Numbered from the stretch's first letter, positions 7,557 through 18,129 are shown. The stretch: 64,000 nt of DNA from Marinobacter lipolyticus SM19 (GCF_000397065.2 NZ_KE007328.1:62001-126000), one strand, 5' to 3'. Numbers and translations: made by a program. The notes: generated by a model from the sequence alone, not told the origin.

Positions 7557-9731
7557 TCACACTTTATGGCGAATATGCCAGCACCGATGAATCCGCGCAT
7601 TACGCTGGAAGTCCTTGTCGATGGTGTCCCGTGACACTTCCTCAATGGCAAATTCCTGCTCCAGTGCCTCATCCAGCTTGAAGCGTCGGAAGTTGTTGGA
7701 GAAGATCAGCAGCCCCTCTGACGTCAGTCGCTGCATTGCCTGACGGACCAGCTTGCCATGATCCTTCTGGATATCCAGCACCCCGGCCATCCGGGCGGAA
7801 TTGGAAAACGTGGGTGGGTCCATGAAAATCAGATCGAACCGCTGGTCCGGAGTTGGCTTCGCCGCCAGCCAGGCCAGACAATCCGCCTGCTCCACCTTGT
7901 GATGGCGGGCATCGATCCGATTTAGCGCCAGATTGTCCTCGGCCCACTTCACATAGGTCTTCGACATATCCAGGCTCAGGGACCGGCTCGCGCCACCAAC
8001 CGCAGCGTGCACCGTTGCCGCCCCGGTGTAACAGAACAGGTTCAGAAAGCGCTTGCCAGAGGCATGCTGCTGAATCCAGTGCCTCACAGGACGATGATCA
8101 AGGAACAGACCGGTATCCAGATAATCCTTGAGGTTTACCTTCAGCGCACAGCCATGCTCGTGAACATTGAAAAACTCACCGCTGGCCGCCTGCTTCTCGT
8201 ACTGGGAAGTGCCTGACTGTCGCTGGCGGTGTTTGCACACTATGTCCTCCCGCTCAACCCCGAGTGCGTCGGGAATGACTGCCAACGCTTCCGCCAGCCG
8301 CTCCCGCGCGGAGCGTTCGTCCACCGATTTGGGCGCAGCGTATTCCTGGACGTGAACCCGCCCGTCATAAATATCGATGGCCAGGGCAAATTCCGGCATA
8401 TCTGCATCATAGAGTCGATAGCATTCAATGCCCTGCTTGCGGGCCCATTGACCAATCGTCTTCAGGTTCTTCTTCAGCCGGTTACGCAGCATTGCCGCCC
8501 GTTCTTCATTGGCGATGCGAGGTTGAACTTCACCGGGTATTCCCGGCTCCCGGGGTGTCATCGCGCTGGCGTCGTCTACCGAGAACAGCAGCAGTTGCGC
8601 CGGCAGCTTGGCGTTAAACAGGTTGTACTGCTTGTAGCTGCGCAGGCCGACGGATTTGCCGAACTCTGGCGCGCCGGTAAATACCCCCAGTCGCCAACCG
8701 GGCACCGCAGCCTTCACTGCCTCGCCCAGAGAACGGTAAAGCGCCCCCAGCTCCTTACGCTCGCTCAAACGCTCACCATAGGGAGGATTGGTCAACACCA
8801 GACCCTGCTCAGCCCATTCGCCGTCAAGGGCAAGGTCTTCGACCGATCGACATTCAACATGAACCAGGCCGTCCAGCCCCGCACGTTGGATATTTTTCCA
8901 GGCGGTGGCAATGACACGGCTGTCCTGATCGTAGCCGGCAATACGGGGCAGCTCGCCCTGCTTGCCTTCGTGGGCACGGCGTTCGGCTTCCTGGCGCAGT
9001 TGCAGCCACAACTCCGGCAGGTGGCCGGGCCACGTCTCAAAACCGAACCGGTCCGTGTTCCGACCAGGAGCAATATCCAGCGCCATCAATGCTGCCTCGA
9101 TAGCCAGCGTGCCGGAGCCGCACATCGGATCAATAAAATCGCCGCCAGCTTTGACCAATTCCGGCCAGCCCGCGCGTAACAGCAGTGCCGCCGCCAGGTT
9201 TTCCTTGAGCGGGGCAACCCCCTTCTCGGTACGGTAACCACGCATATGAAGGCTGTGGCCACTGAGATCCAGCCCCAGAGACAGGCGACCACGGTTCAGG
9301 CGCGCTGAAATAGTGACATCCGGTGTTTTGGCATCCACTGAGGGTCGCTGCCCGCTGCTCGATCGCATGCGGTCAACAATGCCGTCTTTAACCCGCTGGG
9401 CACCGTACTGGGTGTTTCGAATCGCCTCATTCTGTCCCAGGAACATGACCCGGAAGCTGCCATTGGCCGGGACGTGCTGCTGCCAGTCCAGGTGCACCAC
9501 GCCATCATAGAGCTCGTCGCCGCTGGTGGCACTGACCTCGTCGATGTGAAGAATGACGCGGTTCGCCAGCCGCGACCAGAGACACGCCCTGTAGCCGCTT
9601 TCCAGGGGCCCTTCTGCCCACACGCCAGCAGGCGCATTTCGCACTGGTTCCATACCGAAGGTGCGAAGTTCATCCGCCAGAAGGTACTCGACGCCCTTCG
9701 GACAGGTTACGAAAAAGACAGAATCAGACAA
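7557..9731 (-). CDS. rlmL: Bifunctional 23S rRNA methyltransferase RlmKL (m2G2445 / m7G2069)
   Basis: This is a fused methyltransferase acting on 23S rRNA during 50S assembly. It has 724 residues, as in the family. A THUMP domain occupies the N-terminal 160 residues. The first Rossmann methylase has the SAM motif DPMCGSGT (201-208) and catalytic NPPY (315-318), corresponding to RlmL. The C-terminal methylase has LNLFCYTGAATVHAA and DPPTFSNS, corresponding to RlmK. The start is TTG at 9731, with GGGAG seven bases upstream. Confidence 0.96.
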   Translation of the reverse strand: MSDSVFFVTCPKGVEYLLADELRTFGMEPVRNAPAGVWAEGPLESGYRACLWSRLANRVILHIDEVSATSGDELYDGVVHLDWQQHVPANGSFRVMFLGQNEAIRNTQYGAQRVKDGIVDRMRSSSGQRPSVDAKTPDVTISARLNRGRLSLGLDLSGHSLHMRGYRTEKGVAPLKENLAAALLLRAGWPELVKAGGDFIDPMCGSGTLAIEAALMALDIAPGRNTDRFGFETWPGHLPELWLQLRQEAERRAHEGKQGELPRIAGYDQDSRVIATAWKNIQRAGLDGLVHVECRSVEDLALDGEWAEQGLVLTNPPYGERLSERKELGALYRSLGEAVKAAVPGWRLGVFTGAPEFGKSVGLRSYKQYNLFNAKLPAQLLLFSVDDASAMTPREPGIPGEVQPRIANEERAAMLRNRLKKNLKTIGQWARKQGIECYRLYDADMPEFALAIDIYDGRVHVQEYAAPKSVDERSARERLAEALAVIPDALGVEREDIVCKHRQRQSGTSQYEKQAASGEFFNVHEHGCALKVNLKDYLDTGLFLDHRPVRHWIQQHASGKRFLNLFCYTGAATVHAAVGGASRSLSLDMSKTYVKWAEDNLALNRIDARHHKVEQADCLAWLAAKPTPDQRFDLIFMDPPTFSNSARMAGVLDIQKDHGKLVRQAMQRLTSEGLLIFSNNFRRFKLDEALEQEFAIEEVSRDTIDKDFQRNARIHRCWHIRHKV

Positions 9732-10065
9732 GTTCTACTCCCGGGAGTTTCGGTATTCGGCTAACTGCATGGAAATGGCGCATTTTCTCTGGATCAATAC
9801 ACCTTCGTTATGTCACACAACTATAAGAGAAGCTTCATATAGATGAAATAATTAGTGTACATCGGCGCGATGTTCGACTTACCTTGTATGAGACGCGTCG
9901 TTCGGGAGAGCTTACGAGCTTCTCCGTTAACAGGATCCTGACTGCTCTGGCCGGAACTGGCAATAGTGAGTTACCCCACTTGGTTTGTTCTTGGGGGCAA
10001 CCGCATGCCAGGGCTACAGCAGAAGTGTACACGCTTGTTCTGTTAATCCATCAGTGAGGAACGGC
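9732..10065. other. Intergenic region upstream of rmf
   Basis: There is no convincing gene in these 334 bases. An imperfect hairpin at 9905-9925 (GGAGAGCT paired with AGCTTCTCC, one bulged T, loop TACG) may lie in the rmf leader. A GAGGA Shine-Dalgarno for rmf is at 10056-10060. I cannot assign a promoter with confidence. Confidence 0.5.
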
Positions 10066-10278
10066 ATGAAAAGACAGAAAAGAGATATGTACGCTCGTGC
10101 ATTCAAACGGGGTTATCTGGCCGGTGTGTCCGGTAAATCCAAAGACAGCTGCCCGTTAGAGCAAATGGAAGTCCGCCAGGAATGGTTAAACGGGTGGCGA
10201 GAAGGCCGCACAGATCAATGGGAGGGCATGACCGGTGTATCCGGCATCCATAAGCTCGCAAATGTCACCACCGCGTGA
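10066..10278 (+). CDS. rmf: Ribosome modulation factor
   Basis: A 70-residue basic protein that drives 70S ribosomes into inactive 100S dimers during stationary phase. It matches the family closely: MKRQKRDMYARAFKRGYLAG, then GKSKDSCP and RQEWLNGWREGRTDQWEGMTG. GAGGA lies five bases before the ATG, which excludes a longer in-frame upstream extension. It is convergent with pyrD. Transcription is probably growth-phase and ppGpp dependent, as known for the family, but the promoter is not evident. Confidence 0.96.
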   Translation: MKRQKRDMYARAFKRGYLAGVSGKSKDSCPLEQMEVRQEWLNGWREGRTDQWEGMTGVSGIHKLANVTTA

Positions 10279-10410
10279 CGCAGTCCATTAACCCCGATCT
10301 TTAATCTGATCTTTTAACACATACAATTTGACGCAACATTCAGAATAACCCAAACGGGTCCTCCCGACCCGTATCATGCGAAGAAGCGCCACGGGGTTTA
10401 TTCCCCGCAA

Positions 10411-10429
10411 GGGCCCGCTCAGCGGGCCC
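10411..10429. terminator. GC-rich hairpin between rmf and pyrD, possible terminator
   Basis: GGGCCCGCT pairs with AGCGGGCCC around a single C, with no adjacent T-run on the plus strand. It lies between convergent genes, so a transcription-ending or mRNA-stabilising role is plausible but not shown. Confidence 0.45.
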
Positions 10430-10489
10430 ACCTTCGTTCTGGGCCCAAAGAAATCCTGCGCCTTTTTTACCACTCCCGAAATTTCCGGC

Positions 10490-11509
10490 TCACTGCAGCT
10501 TACGAATCGCCTCGACGGCCTCTTTGATTAATGCCGGTCCCCGGTATATGAAACCGGTATATATCTGGACCAGTTTTGCCCCTGCCTGAATCTTTTCAGC
10601 GGCACTCTCGCCGTCTGTGATTCCGCCCACGCCGATGATGGGCAGATCTTCGCCCAGTTCCGCGTACAGCCCCTTAATCACCCTCAGGGAAGGCTCACGC
10701 ACTGGCGCTCCACTCAGCCCACCGGCTTCATCCGCATGCGGGTGTCCCTGGACCGCATCACGTCCGATGGTTGTATTGGTAGCGATAACGCCATCCAGCC
10801 CCGAGTTTCGCAACGCTTGTGCAACAAACCGGATTCCCTCGTCGTCCATATCCGGTGCGATCTTGACCGCGATGGGAACATAGCGTGAGGTGTTGGCAAC
10901 ACATTTGCCCTGTTCGTCCTTGACGGCATCCAGCAGGCGCTTCAGGGAATCTCCGAACTGAAGATCCCGCAGCCCGGGTGTGTTCGGCGAAGAAACGTTC
11001 ACAGTGATATAGTCAGCCCGGGAATACACGGCGGCGATACCCTTACGGTAGTCCGATTCGGACTCTTCATTGGGAGTGTCCTTGTTCTTGCCGACATTGA
11101 TGCCAAGGATGCCTTGATACCGACGCTTGTCTATCCGGGCAAGCATGTGCTCGAGGCCTTCATTATTAAAGCCCATGCGATTGATGATGGCCTGATGTTC
11201 GGGCAACCGGAACATGCGAGGCTTCGGGTTGCCAGGCTGAGCCAACGGCGTCACGGTTCCCACTTCGATGAATCCAAAGCCCAGGGCGCCGAGGGCATCC
11301 AGATGGTCGGCATTCTTGTCCAGACCGGCAGCCAATCCCACCGGATTGGGAAACTCCAGCCCCATAACATTCACTGGGCATGCATCAAACTTCGGAGCCA
11401 ATGCCTTCAGCAATCCAAATCGGTCGGCCAGGTCAAGTCCGGAAAGTGCAAAGTTGTGGGCCTGTTCCGGGGGCAACCGGAATAACAGATTGCGAATAGC
11501 GCCGTACAT
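10490..11509 (-). CDS. pyrD: Dihydroorotate dehydrogenase (quinone), class 2
   Basis: This enzyme oxidises dihydroorotate to orotate in pyrimidine synthesis, passing electrons to membrane quinone. The 339-residue length fits class 2. The N-terminal helix ([22 protein letters not shown]) is the membrane-contacting part. FMN and active-site signatures include [39 protein letters not shown] with the catalytic Ser, and GVGGI near the C-terminus. The start is ATG at 11509, preceded by GGAG; an in-frame upstream stretch lacks conservation. Confidence 0.96.
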   Translation of the reverse strand: MYGAIRNLLFRLPPEQAHNFALSGLDLADRFGLLKALAPKFDACPVNVMGLEFPNPVGLAAGLDKNADHLDALGALGFGFIEVGTVTPLAQPGNPKPRMFRLPEHQAIINRMGFNNEGLEHMLARIDKRRYQGILGINVGKNKDTPNEESESDYRKGIAAVYSRADYITVNVSSPNTPGLRDLQFGDSLKRLLDAVKDEQGKCVANTSRYVPIAVKIAPDMDDEGIRFVAQALRNSGLDGVIATNTTIGRDAVQGHPHADEAGGLSGAPVREPSLRVIKGLYAELGEDLPIIGVGGITDGESAAEKIQAGAKLVQIYTGFIYRGPALIKEAVEAIRKLQ

Positions 11510-11919
11510 CGAAAAAACTCCTTGCGTTTGGGTGACGCGGAGTATACCGGAAGTTTTCCACAGCATCTTCCAACTTACTTATTTCACCCGTAAATGCCTG
11601 TAACGTGGACGTCTCGTAAGCTTTTCCACGGTTTCTGTGGATAAACCTGTTGAAAATCGAGGGGCAACGGTTGCTATCCCTTGATAACTGCGCCGGTCTA
11701 CAGATTGATCATTTTTTGACCAGTTATTTTTTTCTTTGATATCATAGTCTTACAGAGTATTTGCATTACGGGCCAACACATAAGAACAAAACGTTACAGA
11801 TTCACCGTTTTGTCACCATGTGCATAAATCGTACAGAGGTACCGCTTTTTACCCTTTTGCTCGGAAAGCACTCCATTACCGCTATAATGAGCCCAGAACT
11901 TACCGGAGATTGCCACGAA
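11510..11919. other. Intergenic region upstream of the CDF transporter
   Basis: No gene is supported in these 410 bases, which are AT-rich toward the right. A perfect -10 hexamer TATAAT at 11883-11888 predicts a transcript starting near 11895, just before the chosen start at 11920. No good -35 lies at standard spacing (TTGCTC at 11857 is 20 bases away). One consensus DnaA-box 9-mer (TGTGGATAA, 11636-11644) is present, but a single copy can occur by chance. Confidence 0.45.
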
Positions 11920-13080
11920 ATGTCCCTACACCAGAAAGCGTCAGTTCACCACAGTGCCAATCTGGATGCGGAACGACAGGCCGCTTCACGGGTGACAGTC
12001 ATTGGTATGATCCTGGATGCAGTGCTTGGCGCCATTAAAGTCATCGCCGGTGCTCTTTTCCATTCCCAGGCCCTGATCGTCGACGGCATTCATTCATTCA
12101 GTGACGTCGCATCGGATTTAGTGGTTCTCGGAGTAATGCGATTTTCACGTCAGGCGCCGGATCAAAACCATCCATACGGCCACCAGCGCATCGAAACCAT
12201 TGGCACCCTCGCTCTGGGCAGCATTCTGATTGCCGTCGGCGCCATTCTGGCCTGGGATAACATTCTGCGCCTGTTTGCTGGCGGCGCCGATCATGTGCCC
12301 GAATGGCCGGTGCTGGTCGCTGCTGCCGTGTCAGTTGGCAGTAAAGAGTGGATTTATCGCTACACCCGGCACGTCGGTCAGGCAATACGGTCGGATCTGA
12401 TTATTGCTAACGCCTGGCATAGCCGCACAGACGCATTTTCCTCCGTCATTGTCCTATTCTCCACCATTGGGGCAATGGTTGGTTTTATCTGGCTCGATAT
12501 TCTGGCCGCAGTGGTGATTGCGGCCATCGTTATTCACATCGGCTGGAAATTCACCTGGGACAGTGTCAAGGAACTGGTTGACACCGGACTGTCGGCGGAA
12601 GACACCCGGATGCTGAAGATCATTGCCAACGATACCGACGGTGTACGTAACGTACACGAACTCCGCAGCCGCCGGATGGGACATGACATCCTGCTGGATA
12701 TCCATTTAGTGGTGCGCCCGGAAATCAGCGTATCGGAAGGTCATCAGATTGGCATGCAGGTGGTGTCCAACATGCGGGACGCCCTCGGCAACATTCGGGA
12801 TATCAATTTTCACATTGACGCCGAACACGATGAGGACCACCCACCCACTTCGGAACAGCTTCCCTCCAGGCAGGAAATTGTCGACGTTCTCACCAGACAC
12901 ATGGGTGAATTGCCGTCCCACACCCGTCTGCGCCTGCACTATCTGAAGAATAAGGTGCACATGGAACTGTTCTTTGATAACCGGGAGCACGAGCCAGCGC
13001 TTGAAAACAGCGAGATCAGAAAACAATTAGCCCACTATCCCTGGTTCGGAAGCCTGCGCACCTGGTACGGCGCCCATTAA
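11920..13080 (+). CDS. Cation diffusion facilitator transporter (CDF/MMT1 family)
   Basis: A proton-coupled divalent-metal efflux pump of the inner membrane (zinc, iron, manganese or similar). About 386 residues. Near residues 55-66 DGIHSFSDVASD supplies the membrane metal-site residues of this class, and HPYGH follows at 84-88. Further hydrophobic helices run to about residue 220, followed by a cytoplasmic dimerisation domain containing LRSRRMGHDILLDIHL and an extra C-terminal portion. The ATG at 11920 follows a GGAG and fits a putative +1 near 11895; an in-frame ATG at 11887 overlaps the -10 box. The metal is not predictable. Confidence 0.9.
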   Translation: MSLHQKASVHHSANLDAERQAASRVTVIGMILDAVLGAIKVIAGALFHSQALIVDGIHSFSDVASDLVVLGVMRFSRQAPDQNHPYGHQRIETIGTLALGSILIAVGAILAWDNILRLFAGGADHVPEWPVLVAAAVSVGSKEWIYRYTRHVGQAIRSDLIIANAWHSRTDAFSSVIVLFSTIGAMVGFIWLDILAAVVIAAIVIHIGWKFTWDSVKELVDTGLSAEDTRMLKIIANDTDGVRNVHELRSRRMGHDILLDIHLVVRPEISVSEGHQIGMQVVSNMRDALGNIRDINFHIDAEHDEDHPPTSEQLPSRQEIVDVLTRHMGELPSHTRLRLHYLKNKVHMELFFDNREHEPALENSEIRKQLAHYPWFGSLRTWYGAH

Positions 13081-14576
13081 CGGCGCCGGTTATCTTCCAT
13101 GCGGGAAAGGAATTCCTGCATGATCAGGGTGTAGAGCTCACCACCCAGGAAACGGTCCTCGACACCCGCATCGATGCTGGGGTTATCGTTGACTTCAATC
13201 ACCGCGACCCGGTTCCCGGACTGCTTGATGTCGACACCGTAAAGGCCATTGCCGATCAACCGCGTCGCATTCAGGGCGGCCTGAATCACATTTCGCGGTA
13301 CTTCATAGGTCGGCATGGTCTCGAATCCGCCGCTGTCCACTTCGGCTCCGCCGTGCTGATAGATTTGCCAGTGGCCTTTCACCATATAGTATTTGCAGGC
13401 ATAAATGGCCCGACCACCCAGTACGCCGATACGCCAGTCGTAATCGGTGTAGAGGTATTCCTGGGCCAGTACCAGGGCCGATTGTTTGAAGAGCTCCTTC
13501 AGGCCCGCCTTCAATGATTTCTCATCTACCGCCTTGGTTACCCCTCGCGAAAAGGCGCCGTCTGGAATCTTGATCACCGCCGGAAAGCCGAGCTCGCGGA
13601 CCACCTGTTCCACGCTGTCTTTCTGGTCTTTCGACAGAATCAGGGTCTTGGGAGTGGGCACCTTGTTGTTCTTGAGCAGATCGGCAAGGAACACCTTGTT
13701 GGTGCAGCGCAGGATCGATACCGGATCATCAATCACCACCATACCCTCGGCTTCTGCCTTGCGGGCAAAGCGGTAGGTATGGTGATCAATCGCCGTGGTT
13801 TCCCGGATGAACAGGCCATCGTATTCCGGCAGGCGCATATATTCACGACGGGTAATCTGTTCCACATTGATACCGAGTTTGCGTCCGGCCTTCTCGAAAC
13901 GGCTGAGTGCCACCTTGTCGCTGGGTGGCATTTCCTCTTCCGGATTAACCAGCACTGCCAGGTCAAAGCGATAGCGCCGGCGCGTTCGGGGTTTGCGCCA
14001 GACCATGCTGCTAAAGCGATCGAAGGCCGTGGCGAAGACGTCCTGCTCTTTCTCATCCAGGTCCGCCGGTGCCGCCGGCTTCATGGATTCAATCTGCCAG
14101 GCCTTGCGGCGTTTGAAGACGATTTCCAGGATCGGGCACGGAAAGCGCTCAAAAAGAGCGCGGGCAACCGGCTTCAGGTCTGGGTGCTCCGCCTGGCCAA
14201 AGTACGTGCGGATACGCACTTCGTGTGTGGCGTGGCGTTCGTCGCTAGCCGGATCAATCTCGGATCCGGCCGCTTCCAGCCAGTTAATAACGCTGGCATC
14301 CAGCTCTTCCAGCTCCAGGGAAAACAGCCCCTTGCGGCTCAGGTCGTTCAGGGTCATCACGGATGGAACCACATGGTGACCACGGGCCTCCGCCAGCAGG
14401 GAACAGTAATAGCCCCGGCTAAGATACTTCGCGCTCTGACACAGATTAATGACCCGCACCCGACTGGAAGGCGGCGCGGAAAATTGAAGGTACTGATCAA
14501 AGGTGAGGACATCCTCACTGGGATAATACGGGGCCCAGTCTTTGGCGCGATCCACAACGATGAGCAAACGGGACAT
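13077..14576 (-). CDS. RimK-like ATP-grasp ligase with N-terminal RLAN-type domain
   Basis: A 499-residue amide-bond-forming ligase of unknown substrate. The first ~250 residues (MSRLLIVVDRAKDWAPYYPS..., QSAKYLSRGYYCSLLAEARGH at 47-67) resemble the RimK-like N-terminal domain known as RLAN. The ATP-grasp follows: FPAVIKIPDGAFSRGV (331-346), LAQEYLYTDYDWRIGVLGG (370-388) and the metal-binding EVNDNPS (461-467, Glu461 and Asn463). The start at 14576 follows a GGGAGGG ribosome site. It is divergent from the GNAT/C39 protein, a partner that suggests ligation of amino acids to a peptide or protein. True RimK (ribosomal S6 glutamylation) is shorter. Confidence 0.88.
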   Translation of the reverse strand: MSRLLIVVDRAKDWAPYYPSEDVLTFDQYLQFSAPPSSRVRVINLCQSAKYLSRGYYCSLLAEARGHHVVPSVMTLNDLSRKGLFSLELEELDASVINWLEAAGSEIDPASDERHATHEVRIRTYFGQAEHPDLKPVARALFERFPCPILEIVFKRRKAWQIESMKPAAPADLDEKEQDVFATAFDRFSSMVWRKPRTRRRYRFDLAVLVNPEEEMPPSDKVALSRFEKAGRKLGINVEQITRREYMRLPEYDGLFIRETTAIDHHTYRFARKAEAEGMVVIDDPVSILRCTNKVFLADLLKNNKVPTPKTLILSKDQKDSVEQVVRELGFPAVIKIPDGAFSRGVTKAVDEKSLKAGLKELFKQSALVLAQEYLYTDYDWRIGVLGGRAIYACKYYMVKGHWQIYQHGGAEVDSGGFETMPTYEVPRNVIQAALNATRLIGNGLYGVDIKQSGNRVAVIEVNDNPSIDAGVEDRFLGGELYTLIMQEFLSRMEDNRRR

Positions 14577-14763
14577 GACATCCCTCCCTGGAGGTAAGAA
14601 CAGACAGAATTCCGGCAACAATACGCCTGCCCCCATACCCGCACAATCCTTTCAGGATGCGTGCTTTTACGCATGGTTGCGCTTGCCGGACTCTCTACCA
14701 TAATAGCCTGATACGGGAAGCACGCGAGCACACCCGGCCACGATGTACCAAGGCACCACGTTT

Positions 14764-15882
14764 ATGTCCGATCTGACCCTCCGCCAAGCCACCCAGGATG
14801 ACCTGGACGCCTTGATACAGCTGGAACACCGCTGCTTCCGCGAGGACCGACTCTCCCGGCGGAGTTTCCGGCGTTTCCTGGAAATGCCCCGGGACCGGCT
14901 GATCATTGCTGAATTGGAAAACGAGCTGGTGGGCTACTGCCTGGTTCTGATGAGCGCCGCGACCCGACTTGCTCGCATCTATTCCATCGCCGTCTCCCCT
15001 GACATACGAGGCCGGGGTCTTGGTGAAAAGCTGGTGCGGGAAGCTGAAAAGGAGGCCGTGGAAGCAGATCGCATCGTGATGCGACTGGAAGTACGGGAGG
15101 ACAATGCCGCTGCCATCAATCTCTACAGGCGCCTCGGGTATCGTCAGTTCGGAACCTACCGGGACTACTACGAGGATCACGGCGACGCCCTGCGTTTCGA
15201 GCGCCGTATCCTGTTCTATGAACCGTCCCGTGAGTTCCCGCAGGTGCCCTACTACCCGCAAACCACCGAGTTCTCCTGTGGCCCGGCAGCATTGATCATG
15301 GCGATGGCAACCATAGACCACCACCAGCCTGTAACCACCCTGGAAGAACTGAAACTGTGGCGCGAGGCCACCACCATATTCATGCTTGCCGGCCACGGCG
15401 GCTGCGGTCCCCACGGCCTGGCGCTGTCCGCCTGGAACCGGGGCTTCCATGCCAGTGCCTGGATCAGCAAGGAAGGCGCCCTGTTCAAAGATACTGTCAG
15501 AAATGACGACAAGAAACGGGTACTGGAACTGGTGCACGAGGGTTTTTTGCACGACATTGGCCAGACCGGAATTCAGCTCCATCATGACCCGCTGACGCTC
15601 GACGGCCTGGAAAACGCCCTGCACGAAGGCAGCGTCCCGGTGATCCTGATCAGCACCTGGCAACTGAACCGCAGCCGCGTTCCCCACTGGGTTACGGTCT
15701 GTGCCATTGACGACCAGTTCGTCTACATCCACGATCCGGAAATCGACGTCGAAGCCGGTGAAACCGTCGCAGATAAACAATACCTGCCCATTGATCGCAG
15801 AGTCTTTGACAAGATGTCCCGTTATGGCCGCAATCAGCCTTTACAGGCCGCGGTCATTGTTGGCCCGAAACGACCTGACTAA
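14764..15882 (+). CDS. GNAT acetyltransferase fused to a C39-like cysteine peptidase
   Basis: A 372-residue two-domain protein. Residues 1-150 are a RimI-like GNAT N-acetyltransferase, with the acetyl-CoA loop RGRGLG at 82-87 and NLYRRLGYRQFG. Residues 160-372 are papain-like, related to peptidase C39 (DUF3335 type): Cys172 in EFSCGPAAL, His308 in VPHWVTVC and Asp324 in IHDPE form a plausible triad. There is no transporter domain and no signal peptide, so it acts in the cytosol. It is divergent from the RLAN/ATP-grasp ligase, so the two likely share a regulator and act on the same target. ATG at 14743 is an alternative start; both ribosome sites are weak. Confidence 0.88.
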   Translation: MSDLTLRQATQDDLDALIQLEHRCFREDRLSRRSFRRFLEMPRDRLIIAELENELVGYCLVLMSAATRLARIYSIAVSPDIRGRGLGEKLVREAEKEAVEADRIVMRLEVREDNAAAINLYRRLGYRQFGTYRDYYEDHGDALRFERRILFYEPSREFPQVPYYPQTTEFSCGPAALIMAMATIDHHQPVTTLEELKLWREATTIFMLAGHGGCGPHGLALSAWNRGFHASAWISKEGALFKDTVRNDDKKRVLELVHEGFLHDIGQTGIQLHHDPLTLDGLENALHEGSVPVILISTWQLNRSRVPHWVTVCAIDDQFVYIHDPEIDVEAGETVADKQYLPIDRRVFDKMSRYGRNQPLQAAVIVGPKRPD

Positions 15883-15885
15883 CTA

Positions 15886-17946
15886 CTATCCCGTCCGCAG
15901 TGCGGCTTCCTTCAGTTCGGAAATATCATCCCGCAGGCGGGCAGCGGTTTCAAAATCCAGCTCCGCAGCCGCCTTGTACATCTCGTCTTCCAGACGCGCC
16001 ACTTCCTTGAGGACTTCCTGAGGCGACTTGTTTCCGGTCCTGGCACGGTACTGTTCGGCTTCTTCCGCTGCCTTCTCTCCGGGCCGTTCAGCTCTGCGGC
16101 GACCGCGACCACCGCCACCCGCGCCTTCCATGATATCAGCGATTTTCTTGTTCAGGCCCTGAGGGGTAATACCCTGCTCCAGATTATGGGCTTCCTGTTT
16201 GGCACGTCGGCGCTCGGTCTCATCAATGGCCCTCTGCATGGAGCCGGTGATTCGGTCACCATACAAAATGGCTTTGCCATGAATGTTCCGTGCGGCACGC
16301 CCGATGGTCTGAATCAGTGAACGTTCGGACCGCAGGAAACCTTCCTTGTCGGCATCCAGAATGGACACCAGGGAGACCTCCGGCATATCCAGTCCTTCCC
16401 GCAGCAGGTTGATACCGACCAACACATCAAACTCACCCCGGCGCAGATCGCGGATAATTTCCACCCGCTCGACGGTGTCGATATCCGAGTGCAGGTAACG
16501 AACGCGGATATCGTGCTCCATCAGGAAGTCCGTCAGATCCTCCGCCATGCGCTTGGTCAGAGTGGTGACCAGCACTCGCTCATTCACTGCAGTACGGGCA
16601 CGGATTTCCGATAACAGATCGTCCACCTGTGTAGACGCAGGACGAACTTCAATCTCCGGGTCGAGCAACCCGGTCGGTCGCACCACCTGCTCAACCACCT
16701 GCCCGGCATGGTCGGCTTCGTAGTTGCCGGGGGTAGCTGAGACGAAGATCATCTGGGGTGCAATCCGCTCCCACTCGTCGAACCGCATGGGCCGGTTATC
16801 CAGTGCCGATGGCAGCCGGAAACCGTATTCCACCAGGGTTTCCTTACGGGATCGGTCACCTTTGTACATGGCGCCGATCTGGGGAATGGTAACGTGGGAC
16901 TCGTCCACCACCAGCAAGGCGTTGGGTGGCAGGTAATCGAACAACGTGGGCGGCGCCTCACCGGGACGGCGACCCGACAGATAGCGGGAATAGTTCTCGA
17001 TGCCGTTGCAGTACCCCAGCTCCATCATCATCTCGATGTCGTAGCGGGCCCGTTCTTCCAGGCGCTGTGCTTCCACCAGGCGGTTATTGTCCCGCAACTG
17101 TTGCAGTCGTTCGTCCAGCTCCACCTTGATTCGTTCAACCGCGTCCAGCACGGTCTGCCTGGGGGTGACGTAGTGGGATTTAGGGTAGATGGTGACCCGG
17201 GGTACGCGCCGCAGCACCTCTCCGGTGAGCGGATCAAAATAGCTGAGGTTTTCCACCTCGTCATCAAACAACTCGATGCGGATCGCTTCTTTCTCCGATT
17301 CCGCCGGAAACACATCGATCACATCGCCCCTGACCCGATAATTGGCCCGGTGGAATTCAACATCATTCCGGGTGTACTGGAGCTCGGCCAGCCGCCGCAG
17401 GATGTCACGCTGATCGATCTGATCACCCCGATCCAGGTGCAACATCATTTTCAGGTAGGACTGAGGATCGCCGAGACCATAGATCGAGGATACAGTGGCC
17501 ACGATGATGGCATCCGGCCGTTCCAGCAACGCCTTGGTGGCGGACAGACGCATCTGCTCGATGTGCTCGTTGATGGACGCGTCCTTTTCGATAAAAGTGT
17601 CCGAGGAAGGCACATAGGCTTCCGGCTGGTAGTAATCGTAGTAGGAAACGAAGTACTCAACGGCGTTGTCCGGAAAAAACTCCCGGAACTCCCCATACAG
17701 CTGCGCTGCCAGAGTCTTGTTGTGCGCCATGATGATAGTGGGCCGCTGAACCTGCTGGATCACATTGGCGATACTGAAGGTCTTGCCGGAGCCGGTGACC
17801 CCCAACAGCGTCTGGTGTGCCAGCCCCGACTGAATACCATCCACCAATTCGGCGATCGCCTTGGGCTGATCCCCGGCGGGCTGGAATGGTGAATCGACCT
17901 TGAACGCACCGTCTTTCATGAGGGCGCCGGTTTCTGAAGTGGCCAT
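15886..17946 (-). CDS. uvrB: UvrABC system protein B
   Basis: The damage-verifying helicase-like subunit of nucleotide excision repair. It has 686 residues. Walker A GVTGSGKT is at 49-56, and the beta-hairpin region [20 protein letters not shown] follows. Later motifs are VVDESHV and the helicase motif VI region [11 protein letters not shown]-terminal UVR motif ([20 protein letters not shown]) binds UvrC. The start is ATG at 17946, with GGAGG upstream; an internal Met at residue 10 lacks a ribosome site. I see no LexA box in the short upstream region. Confidence 0.97.
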   Translation of the reverse strand: MATSETGALMKDGAFKVDSPFQPAGDQPKAIAELVDGIQSGLAHQTLLGVTGSGKTFSIANVIQQVQRPTIIMAHNKTLAAQLYGEFREFFPDNAVEYFVSYYDYYQPEAYVPSSDTFIEKDASINEHIEQMRLSATKALLERPDAIIVATVSSIYGLGDPQSYLKMMLHLDRGDQIDQRDILRRLAELQYTRNDVEFHRANYRVRGDVIDVFPAESEKEAIRIELFDDEVENLSYFDPLTGEVLRRVPRVTIYPKSHYVTPRQTVLDAVERIKVELDERLQQLRDNNRLVEAQRLEERARYDIEMMMELGYCNGIENYSRYLSGRRPGEAPPTLFDYLPPNALLVVDESHVTIPQIGAMYKGDRSRKETLVEYGFRLPSALDNRPMRFDEWERIAPQMIFVSATPGNYEADHAGQVVEQVVRPTGLLDPEIEVRPASTQVDDLLSEIRARTAVNERVLVTTLTKRMAEDLTDFLMEHDIRVRYLHSDIDTVERVEIIRDLRRGEFDVLVGINLLREGLDMPEVSLVSILDADKEGFLRSERSLIQTIGRAARNIHGKAILYGDRITGSMQRAIDETERRRAKQEAHNLEQGITPQGLNKKIADIMEGAGGGGRGRRRAERPGEKAAEEAEQYRARTGNKSPQEVLKEVARLEDEMYKAAAELDFETAARLRDDISELKEAALRTG

Positions 17947-18129
17947 GATCGGCAGACAACCTCCACTGAATGGTTCGAATATTCTATTGCTGCATACTAC
18001 AGAGAAATTTATCGTTGCGCTGGCTTCATGGTACCATCACTGCGATCGACGACCGCCCGCAAACCAACCAGAACAACTGGATGCCGGCGCATCGGAGCCC
18101 TATCAGACGCAGCTTTAAGGAGCGCAAGT

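Noticed and set aside
11636..11644. Consensus DnaA box TGTGGATAA between pyrD and the CDF transporter
   Set aside because: A single 9-mer is expected by chance roughly once per two such windows; no cluster of boxes or dnaA/dnaN genes nearby, so not an origin.
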